64,000 nucleotides of DNA. Source: Candidatus Ozemobacteraceae bacterium. GTDB taxonomy: Bacteria > Muiribacteriota > Ozemobacteria > Ozemobacterales > Ozemobacteraceae. The stretch lies in NCBI GenBank assembly GCA_035373905.1, contig DAOSOK010000023.1:22236-86235 (forward strand), written 5' to 3'. Below, piece by piece: positions 1 to 9,158 of the stretch (the first letter of the stretch is position 1; each line of letters starts with the position of its first letter). The notes under the pieces were generated by a model. That model saw nothing but the letters and a program-made list of their open reading frames with translations, made no database searches and had not been told where the DNA came from. A program made the position numbers and the translations under genes.

Positions 1-1
1 G

Positions 2-328
2 CGGAGTTTCGACGGTATCCGGGGAAGCCTGCGGGTCGGCTTCCGGACTGCGGATTCGTTCGATGCCATTCCCTGGTTGTGGCAGGAGGCCGACAGGCGA
101 TCGGCCGAGGAGGTCAGGTTCAGCGCCCGCGTCACGTTTCTGACGCTGGCGGGAACGGGGCTGGTCGGGGACGACCGGCATGCTGTGAGACTCCGGCAGC
201 GACTCGACGAGATCGGCATCGTTCCGCACCTGGTCGAGCAGGATGGCTGCCGCATGACCGTCGTCGTCGACTCGGACCAGGCGGGCGAAGCCATGAACCG
301 GTTGCACGATGCGCTGATCGGTTCGTGA
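2..328 (+). CDS. C-terminal end of an aspartokinase-like protein (5' end outside window)
   Basis: The frame is open from the left edge to a TGA at 326-328, giving about 108 residues. The last 70 residues have the alternating beta/alpha pattern of an ACT regulatory domain: a hydrophobic strand (VTFLTLAGTG), a helix with LRQRLDEIGI, a second strand (RMTVVVD), and a final helix reading QAGEAMNRLHDAL. This matches the second ACT domain of aspartate kinase, the first enzyme of lysine, threonine and methionine synthesis, where the domain mediates amino-acid feedback. The kinase domain is outside the window, so another ACT-domain enzyme remains possible. Confidence 0.6.
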   Translation, partial: RSFDGIRGSLRVGFRTADSFDAIPWLWQEADRRSAEEVRFSARVTFLTLAGTGLVGDDRHAVRLRQRLDEIGIVPHLVEQDGCRMTVVVDSDQAGEAMNRLHDALIGS

Positions 329-494
329 TTCAACCGGCCGGGCTTTTTTCGCCGAACTGCTGAGCGTTTTGCGGCAGGACGCCGATATCCTTAGGGAAGG
401 CCATGTCGATCCATGGTCCAGATATGCTATTGTCCGTTTTTGTCCGCGGAGGGTATTCCGCAAGTGGAGACGCGCGGTTGAAGGATTCGCTCGA

Positions 495-2543
495 ATGATG
501 TTGCGCCCGTTCACGCGCACCGCCTGGGTGCGCCTGATCGTGCTGCTCGCGTTCTGCATGGCGTTGGGCCGCCCTGCGGCGGCGTTCGACGTTCCCGAAA
601 TGGATTCCCAGAAGTTCCCCGTCGAAGTGTTCGGCGACTACCTGGAGTTCCGGTCGAAAGCCGACCAGGTGGTGACGAAAGGGCGCGCGTTCATCACGTT
701 CAAGGATATGCGTATAGCGGCTGATACAATTCAGGCGAATACGAAAACCGAGGACATCTTCGCGCAGGGCGCGGTCGACTTCTGGAAGGGCTACGACCGG
801 ACGACCGGCGACTTCCTCGTCTACAACATGAAGAACGGCAAGGGCTGGATGCGCGACGCGGAGATCCGGCGCAACCGGAACTACTTCCGGGCCAAGGACG
901 TCTACGTGAGCCCGGCGTACAGCATCGCCCACGACGTGCTGCAGACGACCTGCGACGACGTCGAAGACCCGCACTACTCGATCGAGGCGAAGGAGATCGA
1001 GATCATTCCCGGCCACGAGATGACGATGCGTGACCTGGCGCTGAAATGGCACGGCAGGCGGCTCTACCGGAAAAAACTCGACCGGTCAAGCCTGTTCCAG
1101 AATGAGAGGTTCTTCACGACGCGCCAGGGCATGTCGCAGATCGACGGCATCTACTTCAAGTTCGGAACGGATCTCGAGCTTACGCGCGGCTCGAAGGGCA
1201 ATTTCACGTACGATTATTTCCAGAAGCGCGGCTACGGCATCGGGATGACGGGGAGCTTCGGCACCGGCTCGAACAGCAACGGCACGTTTTCCCTCTACAG
1301 CCTCGACGAGACCCAGCGCGGCCACAAGAACACGCAGCTGAACCTTTCGCACAGCTATCGGACGCAGAAAGGCGACTCCGTCTCGACGAGCGTCGCCTAC
1401 ACCGGCGACAAGGTGACCGGACTGGAAGAAAACCAGGATCTGAACGTCCAGATGAACGTCACGCCGGTGATGCAGCGCATGAACATGAACATCACGGCGA
1501 GCAAGTTCTTCGATCTGGACGGAAACAAATACACGCTCGATTCGGGATACCAGATTCTCAACCGCGTTCCCGAGGTGAACTTCTCCTTCCCCGCCTACAC
1601 GACGCCAGGCGTACCGCTCACGATGACGGTTTCGGGCATGTACGGCCTCTACGAGGAAGGCAACCTCGACGACAAGAAGAACACGACGAAGAAGCAGGTC
1701 AGGTCGAATTTTTCCGTGCCGACCGTGCAGGTGAACCGGCGGTTCGACTTCACCCCGTCCTACAACCTCGACAAGAGCTGGTACAGCGAGGGCATCGAGC
1801 GCGAAAACGGCGCCACCACCGTCCGCGCGAACCAGAAGTTCTCGAAGGTGACGAATCTCGAGTTCAACTACAACGTCTCGACCCAGAAGGGAAAATCCCC
1901 GTTCCAGTTCGACTCGGTCACGAGCACCGACATGCTGTCGTCGCGGCTGCGGTTCGCAGAGAACACCTGGAACCTCAACCCGGTCAACTTCAATTACAAC
2001 CGTGTCACGAACCGGCTCGAACAGGTCTACTGGGATTACTCGCGGCGGTCGCGGCAGGACGCCTACCGGAGCTGGGAGTTCTTCATGCGGCGCGATTACG
2101 TTCCCGACCCCGTCGCGTTCAGCCGCATGGACATGACCCGGCTGACACCGGGGAACCTGAACATGCGGTACCGGATGGCGAGCAGCCTGTGGTCGTTCGA
2201 CACCAGCGTCACGTACCCGCATGAATACCGCCGCATCACGAACACGTCGATGAATTATCGCGCCGTCATCCGGCCGCTGTGGGAAGTCACGGCGAACGGA
2301 AACTATAATCACCTCAATAAAAAGTTCAGCCCCCTGACGCTCGGCATCGTGCGCGACCTGCACTGCTGGGAAGCCCGTGCCGAATACAACCTCGAGCGCG
2401 AGGAGTTCTGGCTCGAGTTCTACCTGAAGGCGTATCCGCAGGACACCGGAAGATTCCGGTACGGCGCCGACACGAAGCGCCTCGAAGCCAAGCTTGCCGC
2501 CTACGACCAGCTCACCCAGCGGTACGACACCTTCCGAAGATGA
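495..2543 (+). CDS. LptD/OstA-like outer-membrane LPS-assembly protein
   Basis: The protein has 682 residues from the ATG at 495, which has a GAAGGA ribosome site at 480-485 and begins a good Sec signal peptide (MMLRPFTRTAWVRL, hydrophobic core, cleavage after PAAA). The frame is open further upstream, but that extension would bury the signal. Residues about 35-130 look like an OstA/LptA beta-jellyroll (GRAFITFKDMRIAADTIQA, DIFAQGAV). The remainder alternates aromatic and polar residues with frequent N-x-N and Y-x-Y strands, as in the LptD beta-barrel that delivers LPS to the outer leaflet. LptD family members are usually somewhat longer (about 780 residues in E. coli). The two-part layout supports the call, but I see no diagnostic cysteine pattern, so an LptD-related organic-solvent-tolerance homologue is possible. 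Confidence 0.7.
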   Translation: MMLRPFTRTAWVRLIVLLAFCMALGRPAAAFDVPEMDSQKFPVEVFGDYLEFRSKADQVVTKGRAFITFKDMRIAADTIQANTKTEDIFAQGAVDFWKGYDRTTGDFLVYNMKNGKGWMRDAEIRRNRNYFRAKDVYVSPAYSIAHDVLQTTCDDVEDPHYSIEAKEIEIIPGHEMTMRDLALKWHGRRLYRKKLDRSSLFQNERFFTTRQGMSQIDGIYFKFGTDLELTRGSKGNFTYDYFQKRGYGIGMTGSFGTGSNSNGTFSLYSLDETQRGHKNTQLNLSHSYRTQKGDSVSTSVAYTGDKVTGLEENQDLNVQMNVTPVMQRMNMNITASKFFDLDGNKYTLDSGYQILNRVPEVNFSFPAYTTPGVPLTMTVSGMYGLYEEGNLDDKKNTTKKQVRSNFSVPTVQVNRRFDFTPSYNLDKSWYSEGIERENGATTVRANQKFSKVTNLEFNYNVSTQKGKSPFQFDSVTSTDMLSSRLRFAENTWNLNPVNFNYNRVTNRLEQVYWDYSRRSRQDAYRSWEFFMRRDYVPDPVAFSRMDMTRLTPGNLNMRYRMASSLWSFDTSVTYPHEYRRITNTSMNYRAVIRPLWEVTANGNYNHLNKKFSPLTLGIVRDLHCWEARAEYNLEREEFWLEFYLKAYPQDTGRFRYGADTKRLEAKLAAYDQLTQRYDTFRR

Positions 2544-2562
2544 CCCGTGGAATATGGAATAT

Positions 2563-2605
2563 GGGGACGTGATATCGAATTATGAAAGTTCGGTATCACG
2601 TCCCC
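2563..2605. repeat. Palindromic repeat, GGGGACGTGATAYCGAA type, copy 1
   Basis: A 17-base left arm (2563-2579) and right arm (2589-2605) are inverted copies with one G-U-compatible difference, separated by nine bases. Further short GGATTCC repeats follow. The same arm sequence recurs in a perfect palindrome at 39599-39655, so this is a dispersed element and not only a terminator for the preceding gene. It lies between the lptD-like gene and rpiB and could also fold as a transcription stop, but no T-tract follows. Confidence 0.8.
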
Positions 2606-2693
2606 GGATTCCGGATTCCGGGGGTCCGTTCTTGAATCCGTTTCTTGCGACATGTATATTGCTCTCGAACCCGAATGGCCAAGGGAGGTTTCC

Positions 2694-3128
2694 GTGAAGA
2701 TCTATACCGGGTCGGACCACGCCGGACTCGCGTTGAAACAGCGATTGATTCAGCATCTGAAGGAACACGGCCACGACGTGGCCGACCTCGGGACCGAGAG
2801 CGGGGAGTCGTGCGATTACCCGGACTTCGCCCACGCCGTCGCCACGAAGGTGACGGCCGAGAAAGGCGCCCTCGGCCTTCTCACCTGCGGCTCCGGCATC
2901 GGCATGTCGATCGCGGCGAACCGGCATCCCGGCGCGCGCGCCGCTCTCTGCCACAACGCCCTCGAGGCCGGGCTCTCGAGACAGCATAACGATGCGAATA
3001 TATTGGTGCTCGGCGGCCGGATCGTCGGCGAGGAGCTGGCGATCCACATTCTCGACGCGTTTCTCGGTGCGACGTTCGCCGGCGGCCGCCACGCCCGTCG
3101 CGTGGAAAAGATCGAACGGCCGGCGTGA
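2694..3128 (+). CDS. rpiB: Ribose-5-phosphate isomerase B
   Basis: Interconverts ribose 5-phosphate and ribulose 5-phosphate in the pentose phosphate pathway. The GTG at 2694 is chosen because a GGGAGG site lies five bases upstream and translation then starts VKIYTGSDHAG, the expected RpiB N-terminus; an in-frame ATG at 2652 would add 14 unrelated residues. The 144-residue length is typical of the family. The SDHAG loop, the catalytic-cysteine loop TCGSGIGMSIAAN (Cys65) and the HND motif at residues 98-100 are all present. It begins a same-strand run with upp, a dCMP deaminase and murA, suggesting a nucleotide/sugar-phosphate operon. Confidence 0.93.
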   Translation: MKIYTGSDHAGLALKQRLIQHLKEHGHDVADLGTESGESCDYPDFAHAVATKVTAEKGALGLLTCGSGIGMSIAANRHPGARAALCHNALEAGLSRQHNDANILVLGGRIVGEELAIHILDAFLGATFAGGRHARRVEKIERPA

Positions 3129-3150
3129 CGACGCCTGAAAGGAACCCATC

Positions 3151-3780
3151 ATGAGCAATCTCGTCGTTGTCGATCATCCGCTGATCAAACACAAGATGAC
3201 CTTCCTGCGCTCGAAGTTCACCGACGTCCACATGTTCCGCGAACTGATGCGGGAACTGTCGATGCTGCTGGCCTACGAGGCGACCCATACGATCCCGGTC
3301 GAGGAAACCTACTGCGAAACGCCCCTCATGAAGACGAAGGGCTACATGATCTCCGGCCAGCTCATCGCCCTTGTTCCCATTCTTCGGGCCGGTCTGGGGA
3401 TGGTCGAAGGCCTGCTCAGCTTCATGCCGATGGCCAAGGTCGGTCATATCGGTCTGTATCGCGATCACGAGACACTCCAACCGGTCGAATACTACTGCAA
3501 ACTGCCGACCAACATCGCCGATATGGACGTGTTCGTCCTCGATCCCATGCTCGCCACGGGCGGCTCGACCGTGAAGGCGATCGAGATCGTCAAGGAGAAA
3601 GGCGCAAAGCGTATCCGGTTCATGTGCATCGTGTCCTGCCCCGAGGGCATCGCGACCCTCCAGAAGGCGCATCCGGACGTCGATATCTACACCTGCACGG
3701 TGGATGAAAAGCTGAACGAGCACGGATACATCCTTCCGGGTCTCGGCGACGCGGGAGACAGATTGTATGGCACAAAATAA
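3151..3780 (+). CDS. upp: Uracil phosphoribosyltransferase
   Basis: Salvages uracil to UMP using PRPP in the cytoplasm. The 209-residue length is standard. The PRPP-binding loop lies at residues 128-140 ([13 protein letters not shown]), the PILRAGLGM segment that contacts PRPP is at about 76-84, and the C-terminal uracil-recognition segment [13 protein letters not shown] is intact. The start follows an AAGGAA site after rpiB (22-base gap). Its stop overlaps the next start by 14 bases, so it is probably cotranslated with the deaminase; both act in pyrimidine nucleotide supply. Confidence 0.96.
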   Translation: MSNLVVVDHPLIKHKMTFLRSKFTDVHMFRELMRELSMLLAYEATHTIPVEETYCETPLMKTKGYMISGQLIALVPILRAGLGMVEGLLSFMPMAKVGHIGLYRDHETLQPVEYYCKLPTNIADMDVFVLDPMLATGGSTVKAIEIVKEKGAKRIRFMCIVSCPEGIATLQKAHPDVDIYTCTVDEKLNEHGYILPGLGDAGDRLYGTK

Positions 3781-4369
3781 GAACGGGAAGCCCGTGGTGC
3801 GCAAAAAAACGGCCGTGAAGACCGTCGGGCCGAAAACCCGGCTGACGGCCGAAAAGGTCGGCAAGATCGCACGTCTCGCGTCGGTCGAAGTGAAGAAGGA
3901 GCCTCAGGCGCTCGCTTCCCGCCCCTCGTGGGATACGTATTTTCTCCGCATCGCCCAGCTGGTCGCGACGCGTGCCACCTGCCTGCGTCGGACGGTCGGG
4001 GCGGTCATCGTGCGCGACAAGCGCATTCTTGCCACCGGCTATAACGGCGCGCCGAACGGAGTTCCACACTGTTTCGAACTGCCGGGCGGCTGTCTCCGCG
4101 AGGCGATGCGCATCCCGTCTGGCCAGCGCCAGGAGCTGTGTCGCGGCCTCCACGCCGAGCAGAACGCGATCCTCCAGGCGTCGGCGTTCGGCGTCTCGCT
4201 GAAGGGAAGCGAGATTTACGTCACTCACCAGCCCTGCGTGACCTGCGCGAAGATGCTCATCAACGCCGGTATCACGCGGGTGGTCTTCATCGGCTCGTAT
4301 CCGGACGAACTCGCGCTGGAAATGCTCCGGGAAGGCAACATCAAACTCGAAAGGATCGGAGTCGACTGA
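3767..4369 (+). CDS. Deoxycytidylate (dCMP) deaminase, ComEB family
   Basis: Predicted to deaminate dCMP to dUMP, feeding dTMP synthesis. The zinc site is complete: HAE at residues 129-131 with the catalytic glutamate, and PCVTC at 156-160. The [13 protein letters not shown] segment is typical of dCMP deaminases. The core starts near residue 52 (RPSWDTYFL). The first 50 residues are a lysine- and threonine-rich, low-complexity extension not usual for the family. The start codon lies inside the end of upp, consistent with translational coupling. A later start would remove the extension, but I see no better ribosome site there. Confidence 0.9.
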   Translation: MAQNKNGKPVVRKKTAVKTVGPKTRLTAEKVGKIARLASVEVKKEPQALASRPSWDTYFLRIAQLVATRATCLRRTVGAVIVRDKRILATGYNGAPNGVPHCFELPGGCLREAMRIPSGQRQELCRGLHAEQNAILQASAFGVSLKGSEIYVTHQPCVTCAKMLINAGITRVVFIGSYPDELALEMLREGNIKLERIGVD

Positions 4370-4371
4370 TC

Positions 4372-5643
4372 ATGGCTCGGATACTCATCGACGGCGGACG
4401 CCCGCTGCGCGGCACTGTATCGATCGGAGGGGCGAAAAATGCGGCCCTCCCGATCATGGCCGCCACGCTTCTGTGCGACGAATCCGTCACGCTGCAGAAC
4501 GTTCCACACCTCAACGACGTCACGACCATGGAAAAAGTGCTTCAGGCGCTGGGTGCCCGCACGAACTGGCTGGACCGCGGCACGCTGAGCGTCGATTGCG
4601 GTGCGGGCGTGAAGGAGGAGGCGCCATACGAGCTCGTGAAAGCGATGCGCGCCAGCTTCTTCGTCATGGGTCCCCTGCTCAGCCGTCTGCGACGCGCCCG
4701 CATTCCCCTGCCGGGCGGTTGCGCGATCGGTGCGCGGCCGGTCAACATTCATCTCAAGGGGTTCGAAGCGCTGGGCGCGACCGTTTCCATCGAAGGCGGC
4801 TGCGCGGTTGCCGTCGCCGACAAACTGGTCGGGGCGAGAATCGTGCTCGACTTCCCGTCGGTTGGGGCGACCGAGAACCTGATGATGGCCGCCACCTTCG
4901 CCGAAGGCATGACCAGCATCGAGAACGCCGCCCAGGAGCCGGAAATCGACGATCTCGCCGGCTTTCTGAACGCGATGGGCGCGAGAATAGAGGGCGCGGG
5001 ATCGCCGACGATCCGCATCGAAGGCGTAACAAAGTTGAGATCGGCCACGTACCCGGTCATTCCCGACCGCATCGACGGCGGCACGTTCATGGTGCTGGGG
5101 GCGATGTGCGGTGGCCCGATCACGGTGCAGAACGTGGTTCCGGCGCATCAGCAGGCCGTCATCGCGAAACTCCGCGAGATGGGCGCCACCGTCGAGGTGG
5201 GAACGAACAGCGTCACGGTGAGCAGCGACGGCCGGTTGAAGCCCGTCGAGGTCAAGACGCTCCCGTTCCCGGGGTTTCCGACCGACATGCAGGCCCAGTT
5301 CATGGCCGCCATGTGTCTCGCGAACGGCACGTCGCTGATCTCGGAAACGGTGTTCGAGAACCGGTTCATGCACGTGGCCGAGCTCGCCCGTATGGGGGCG
5401 AACCTGACGATCCGCGATCGGACCGTCATGGTCGGCGGGGTCGAAAAGCTGAGCGGTGCCCCCGTCGCCGCATCCGACCTGCGGGCCGGTGCCGCGCTCG
5501 TGCTGGCTGGCGTCATGGCCGAGGGGCGGACGGAGATCAGCAACGTGTATCACATCGACCGCGGATACGAGGACCTGGTCGGGCGCGTGCGTTCGCTGGG
5601 CGCGTCGATCGAGCGGGTAGAAGACAACGGAAACGGAAAGTGA
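4372..5643 (+). CDS. murA: UDP-N-acetylglucosamine 1-carboxyvinyltransferase
   Basis: Catalyses the first committed step of peptidoglycan synthesis, transfer of enolpyruvate from PEP to UDP-GlcNAc. The 423 residues match the usual MurA length. Lys22-Asn23 in SIGGAKNAALPI, the catalytic cysteine Cys117 in the PGGCAIGARP loop, and the PTDMQAQ and HIDRGYEDL segments are all visible. The frame continues upstream to 4138, but the ATG at 4372 gives the conserved MARILIDGG start, two bases after the deaminase stop. Having Cys and not Asp in the loop predicts fosfomycin sensitivity. Confidence 0.97.
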   Translation: MARILIDGGRPLRGTVSIGGAKNAALPIMAATLLCDESVTLQNVPHLNDVTTMEKVLQALGARTNWLDRGTLSVDCGAGVKEEAPYELVKAMRASFFVMGPLLSRLRRARIPLPGGCAIGARPVNIHLKGFEALGATVSIEGGCAVAVADKLVGARIVLDFPSVGATENLMMAATFAEGMTSIENAAQEPEIDDLAGFLNAMGARIEGAGSPTIRIEGVTKLRSATYPVIPDRIDGGTFMVLGAMCGGPITVQNVVPAHQQAVIAKLREMGATVEVGTNSVTVSSDGRLKPVEVKTLPFPGFPTDMQAQFMAAMCLANGTSLISETVFENRFMHVAELARMGANLTIRDRTVMVGGVEKLSGAPVAASDLRAGAALVLAGVMAEGRTEISNVYHIDRGYEDLVGRVRSLGASIERVEDNGNGK

Positions 5644-5658
5644 AACGGAGGAGACGGA

Positions 5659-7380
5659 ATGACGAGAGAGCATGAGGCCAGGCGATACGCGGGAATCGTG
5701 GACAGGCTTACAAGCCGTGATCGCGACGAGAAGCTGCTGGCCATCGTGGCTCTGGGCATTCTCCGGGTTCCCGGGCATGCGGACCAGCTGGTCGACCTCC
5801 TGTCCTCGCCCGACGAGGAGATCGTCGGGAGCGTCATCGACGCGCTCGGAAAGATCGGGAACCCCCGCTCGGTCAAATACGTGCTCGAGTTCATCGGCGC
5901 CGGGCGGCCGGGGCTCGCCGACCGGGCGCTGAACGCCCTCTCCGGTTTCGAACTCACCCCCGTTCTCGACCAGATCCTGCGGGCGGCCGATGCGGACAAG
6001 CCGCCGCTGCTCCGGCGGCGTCTGCTTTCTCTCGTTTCCCACATCCGCGATCCCCGCATCGCCGCGACGATGACCGAAATCATGGGGCAGACGCAGGATC
6101 CCGGCCTGCTGGTGGAGTCGGCGATGTATTTCGTTCGCTATCCTTCGACCGAGCGGCACATGCTCCTCAAGATGCTCGGCAACAACGGCCAGTGGGAGGT
6201 TGCGATGGCGGCACAGCTCGCCCTGTCGCGACTCGGCGACGAGGGTGCGCGAAGCCATCTGAAACGGCTCGCCAAATCGCCCGCGCACCCGATTCGAATG
6301 GCGCTCGTCCAGGGCTTGTCGCGCCGGCCGATGATCGAGGATCGTGAACTCTACGAGATCTTCTGCCACGACCCGCACCCGCAGGTTCGTATCGCCGCGA
6401 TCGCCGGCCTGCCCCTGTTCAAGGCCGACGAACGGGCGCGCATCCTCGCCGAGTGGCTTGGTCGCGAGCGCGACGAGACCGTCCAGCCCGTGCTTCTTCG
6501 AACGGCCGCGGCCGAAACATATCATGGTCTCTACCCAGAATTTTTCAAACTCCTCTCGAGCACCGTTCCCGCCCACCGGGAACTCGCCGTCCAGGCCCTC
6601 GTCGGCATGGGCGAGGCGATCATCGACCGCATCGTCAAGGCTTTTCCCAAACTCCCAATGGCAGCCCGCGAGCAGCTGCTGCTGGTCGCCGGCGGCATCG
6701 GCGGCGAAACGGCGAAGCAGCTCGTCCGCGAGCACCTCGGCGATCGGGAACGCTGGATGCGGATCAACGCCATGGAGGCGATGGCTCGGCTCGGCGCCCG
6801 CGAGGCGCTTCCCCTGCTAATGGAAATGGCCGGCCGGGAAAAAGACCCCTGGGTCAAGGCCTCGCTCCTGTCGGTCCTGAGCCGCCTCGGCGGGACCGAG
6901 CAGATTCCCGTCTGCGAAGCCGGCCTGGAATCCTCCGATGCGCGCGTCCGCGCGAACGCCGTCGAAGCCCTGGCCAAGCTGGGCGTCCGCGACCGCGAGC
7001 ACCAGAAGCGGATCGAGCCGATGCTGCGCGATCCCAACGACCGCGTCCGCGTGAACGCCGCCATCGCACTTTCGAAGATGGGCGACCAGACCGTCATGCC
7101 GACCCTGACGGCGATGACGAAGGAGCCGACGAAATGGCTCCGCTCGTCCGCCGCGTTCGCTCTCGGTGAGATCGGCGATCGGGAAGGCGTTCCCGCCCTG
7201 ATCGCCCTTCTCGACGATCGCGAGGACGTCGTGTATCGGAACGCGCTCGAAGCCCTCGGCAAGATCGCCGACATCCGGTCGCTGATTCCGATACTGCAGG
7301 AAAAAGCCAAGGGTCGTCTTCCCGCCGAATTCTTCGACGCGCTTCTGTCGAAATTCTCGCACCAGGCGAAACAGCAGTAG
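5659..7380 (+). CDS. HEAT-repeat protein
   Basis: A 573-residue protein without signal peptide or membrane segment, made almost entirely of about 30-residue helical-hairpin repeats. Recurrent motifs include DEEIVGSVIDALGKIGNPRS, VRANAVEALAKLG and VRVNAAIALSKMGD. The last third is the most regular (about residues 420-560). HEAT solenoids scaffold protein-protein contacts; no catalytic domain is visible, so the partner is unknown. The start has a GGAGGAG ribosome site and lies 15 bases after murA, so it may share that transcript. Cytoplasmic location is inferred from the lack of an export signal. Confidence 0.85.
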   Translation: MTREHEARRYAGIVDRLTSRDRDEKLLAIVALGILRVPGHADQLVDLLSSPDEEIVGSVIDALGKIGNPRSVKYVLEFIGAGRPGLADRALNALSGFELTPVLDQILRAADADKPPLLRRRLLSLVSHIRDPRIAATMTEIMGQTQDPGLLVESAMYFVRYPSTERHMLLKMLGNNGQWEVAMAAQLALSRLGDEGARSHLKRLAKSPAHPIRMALVQGLSRRPMIEDRELYEIFCHDPHPQVRIAAIAGLPLFKADERARILAEWLGRERDETVQPVLLRTAAAETYHGLYPEFFKLLSSTVPAHRELAVQALVGMGEAIIDRIVKAFPKLPMAAREQLLLVAGGIGGETAKQLVREHLGDRERWMRINAMEAMARLGAREALPLLMEMAGREKDPWVKASLLSVLSRLGGTEQIPVCEAGLESSDARVRANAVEALAKLGVRDREHQKRIEPMLRDPNDRVRVNAAIALSKMGDQTVMPTLTAMTKEPTKWLRSSAAFALGEIGDREGVPALIALLDDREDVVYRNALEALGKIADIRSLIPILQEKAKGRLPAEFFDALLSKFSHQAKQQ

Positions 7381-7403
7381 GAATTCCCGCGCAACAAAAA
7401 CTT

Positions 7404-7431
7404 CCGGTCGTGCCGAGCCTGTCGAGGCACG
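7404..7431. repeat. Half-copy of dispersed CGTGCTGAGCCTGTCGA repeat
   Basis: Contains the GAGCCTGTCGAGGCACG core shared with the larger inverted repeats at 36087-36153, 43646-43715 and 58045-58109. Only one arm is clear here. It lies in the gap between the HEAT gene and the SH3/TPR gene. Confidence 0.6.
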
Positions 7432-7555
7432 TCGTGAGGAAGGCTTCGCTCTATCCCGGTTTTTCGCGTCGGTCGACACCGTTCGGATTTTCCGAGAACG
7501 TGCCGATGTGTAACGAGATACAGCATATTTTGCGCGACGGGGAGGTTACCAAACC

Positions 7556-8974
7556 ATGATGCCTTTCGGGCGGATCGACACGCGATCCTGCGGCGCCCTG
7601 CTTGCTCTTTGGTTCGCGGTTCTGAGCCCGGCGATGTCCGCCGGCAGTGAAATTGAATTGAAGAACACCATGGTCAATCTCAGGAAAGGGCCGTCGACGC
7701 AGTCGGAAATTCTCGCTCAATTGCCCCCCCGCGCGCGCGTGACCGTCGTCGAGAAAACCGACAAGTGGTATAAGGTCAAATATTGTAAACACGTCGAGGG
7801 ATTCGTCCACGGCAGTCTCGTGGCGTCGAAAGCCACTCCGAAAGCCGCGTCGAAACGGGAAACGGCACCAATGCGGGAACCCGCTTCCGATGCCGGCACT
7901 GAACTCGTTCGCCAGCAGGCGACGATTGCGTTCGCTCGATGCGACTGGGCAGAAGTCGTTCGCCTGCTCGACGAGACTCCTGGCGTGACGAATATCAGCG
8001 CCGGCGAAGGCTACATGCTGGGAATCGCCTATCGCGAGCTCGGCAGGTTCGACCGGGCGGAGGCCTCCCTGTTTCGCGCCCTGGGAGAACCCGAACGGAG
8101 CTGGGATGCGACGAGCGCCGAGATCTACCGCCAGCTTCTCGACATCCAACAGAAACGGAAACGCTGGATCCAGGTCATCGATACCGCAAAACGCATCACG
8201 ACGCACCTTCCAGCGGCTCCCTGGGCCGTCAAGGCAAGGGCGGAAGCCTATCTTCAGCTTCGCAGGCCGGCCGAAGCCCTCGCCGAGTATCAGTCCATGC
8301 TCATGAAAAATCCCGACGAAGTGGACGCATTCGTCGGCATGGGGCGTGCACGGGTCGATCTGAACGATCTGCGCGGCGCCGAAGCGGATTTCAATACGGC
8401 GATCCGCAAGGCCCCGGGGCATGAACAGGCCTATCTCGGCCTCGCGGAGCTGCAGCTCGTCAAAAAACAGGCGCTCGAAGCCGAAGCCACCCTTCGAAAG
8501 GGCGTGGCGGCCGCTCCGGCATCGAAACTGCTGAAAGACCGGCTGGCGTACCTCGAAAAAGCGCGCCGCCTGGCCGAACAACGCGCCGATCTGCAGAAAA
8601 AGCGCGATCAGCTGACGGCAAAGCTGTGTTCCGGAGGCATCCAGTCCTGTCGGTTCACCGTCGTCGCGAAGCTCAAGCCGAAACTGTACGAGATCCGGCT
8701 CGATTCGGATGAACCGGCGTTCCTTCAGACCCGGCGGTCGGTATTTTCCGGACCGGGGTATCACGAGATTCCTCTGATCGACACCGGAGAAATCCCTGTC
8801 CGTCTCGCGCCGAGACGCGGCGGCTTCGTCAGCAGGGCGCGGCTGCTGAAGGAACTGACCGATGCGCAGGCCGTTCAGTATCAGCAGACGGGCATGGAGC
8901 TTCACGACGTAAACAAGGCTCTCGAGAAAATCATCAGCGAGCAGCAGCGGCACGCCGCAGCCGTTTCCGGTTGA
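7556..8974 (+). CDS. Exported SH3-domain and TPR-repeat protein
   Basis: A 472-residue protein. Residues 1-30 form a Sec signal peptide ending near AMSA. Residues about 32-85 match a bacterial SH3 domain (MVNLRKGPSTQSEILAQLPPRARVTVVEK, then WYKVKY and GFVHGSLV), a fold that often binds peptidoglycan or peptides. Residues about 110-350 are TPR hairpins (YMLGIAYRELGRFDRAEASLFRALG, AYLGLAELQLVKKQALEAEATL). The C-terminal 120 residues are a beta-rich domain I do not recognise. A GGAGGT site precedes the start by about ten bases. Periplasmic location is inferred; a role in envelope assembly fits but is not demonstrated. Confidence 0.8.
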   Translation: MMPFGRIDTRSCGALLALWFAVLSPAMSAGSEIELKNTMVNLRKGPSTQSEILAQLPPRARVTVVEKTDKWYKVKYCKHVEGFVHGSLVASKATPKAASKRETAPMREPASDAGTELVRQQATIAFARCDWAEVVRLLDETPGVTNISAGEGYMLGIAYRELGRFDRAEASLFRALGEPERSWDATSAEIYRQLLDIQQKRKRWIQVIDTAKRITTHLPAAPWAVKARAEAYLQLRRPAEALAEYQSMLMKNPDEVDAFVGMGRARVDLNDLRGAEADFNTAIRKAPGHEQAYLGLAELQLVKKQALEAEATLRKGVAAAPASKLLKDRLAYLEKARRLAEQRADLQKKRDQLTAKLCSGGIQSCRFTVVAKLKPKLYEIRLDSDEPAFLQTRRSVFSGPGYHEIPLIDTGEIPVRLAPRRGGFVSRARLLKELTDAQAVQYQQTGMELHDVNKALEKIISEQQRHAAAVSG

Positions 8975-9158
8975 GCGGGCCGGAAGCGAAAGGAGATCTG
9001 AAAAAGCGTCCGATGGGTGTACAACTCCCTTCGAGACTGGTAGAATAGGCTGAAACACCAAAATTAGAGTCTCGGTACCGGATCTTTCCGCCGGGCGAGG
9101 AACAGATGGAAGTTTCCCCGCCTCAGGACAGGCAAGAGCGGCACCCGAGGAGGCAAAT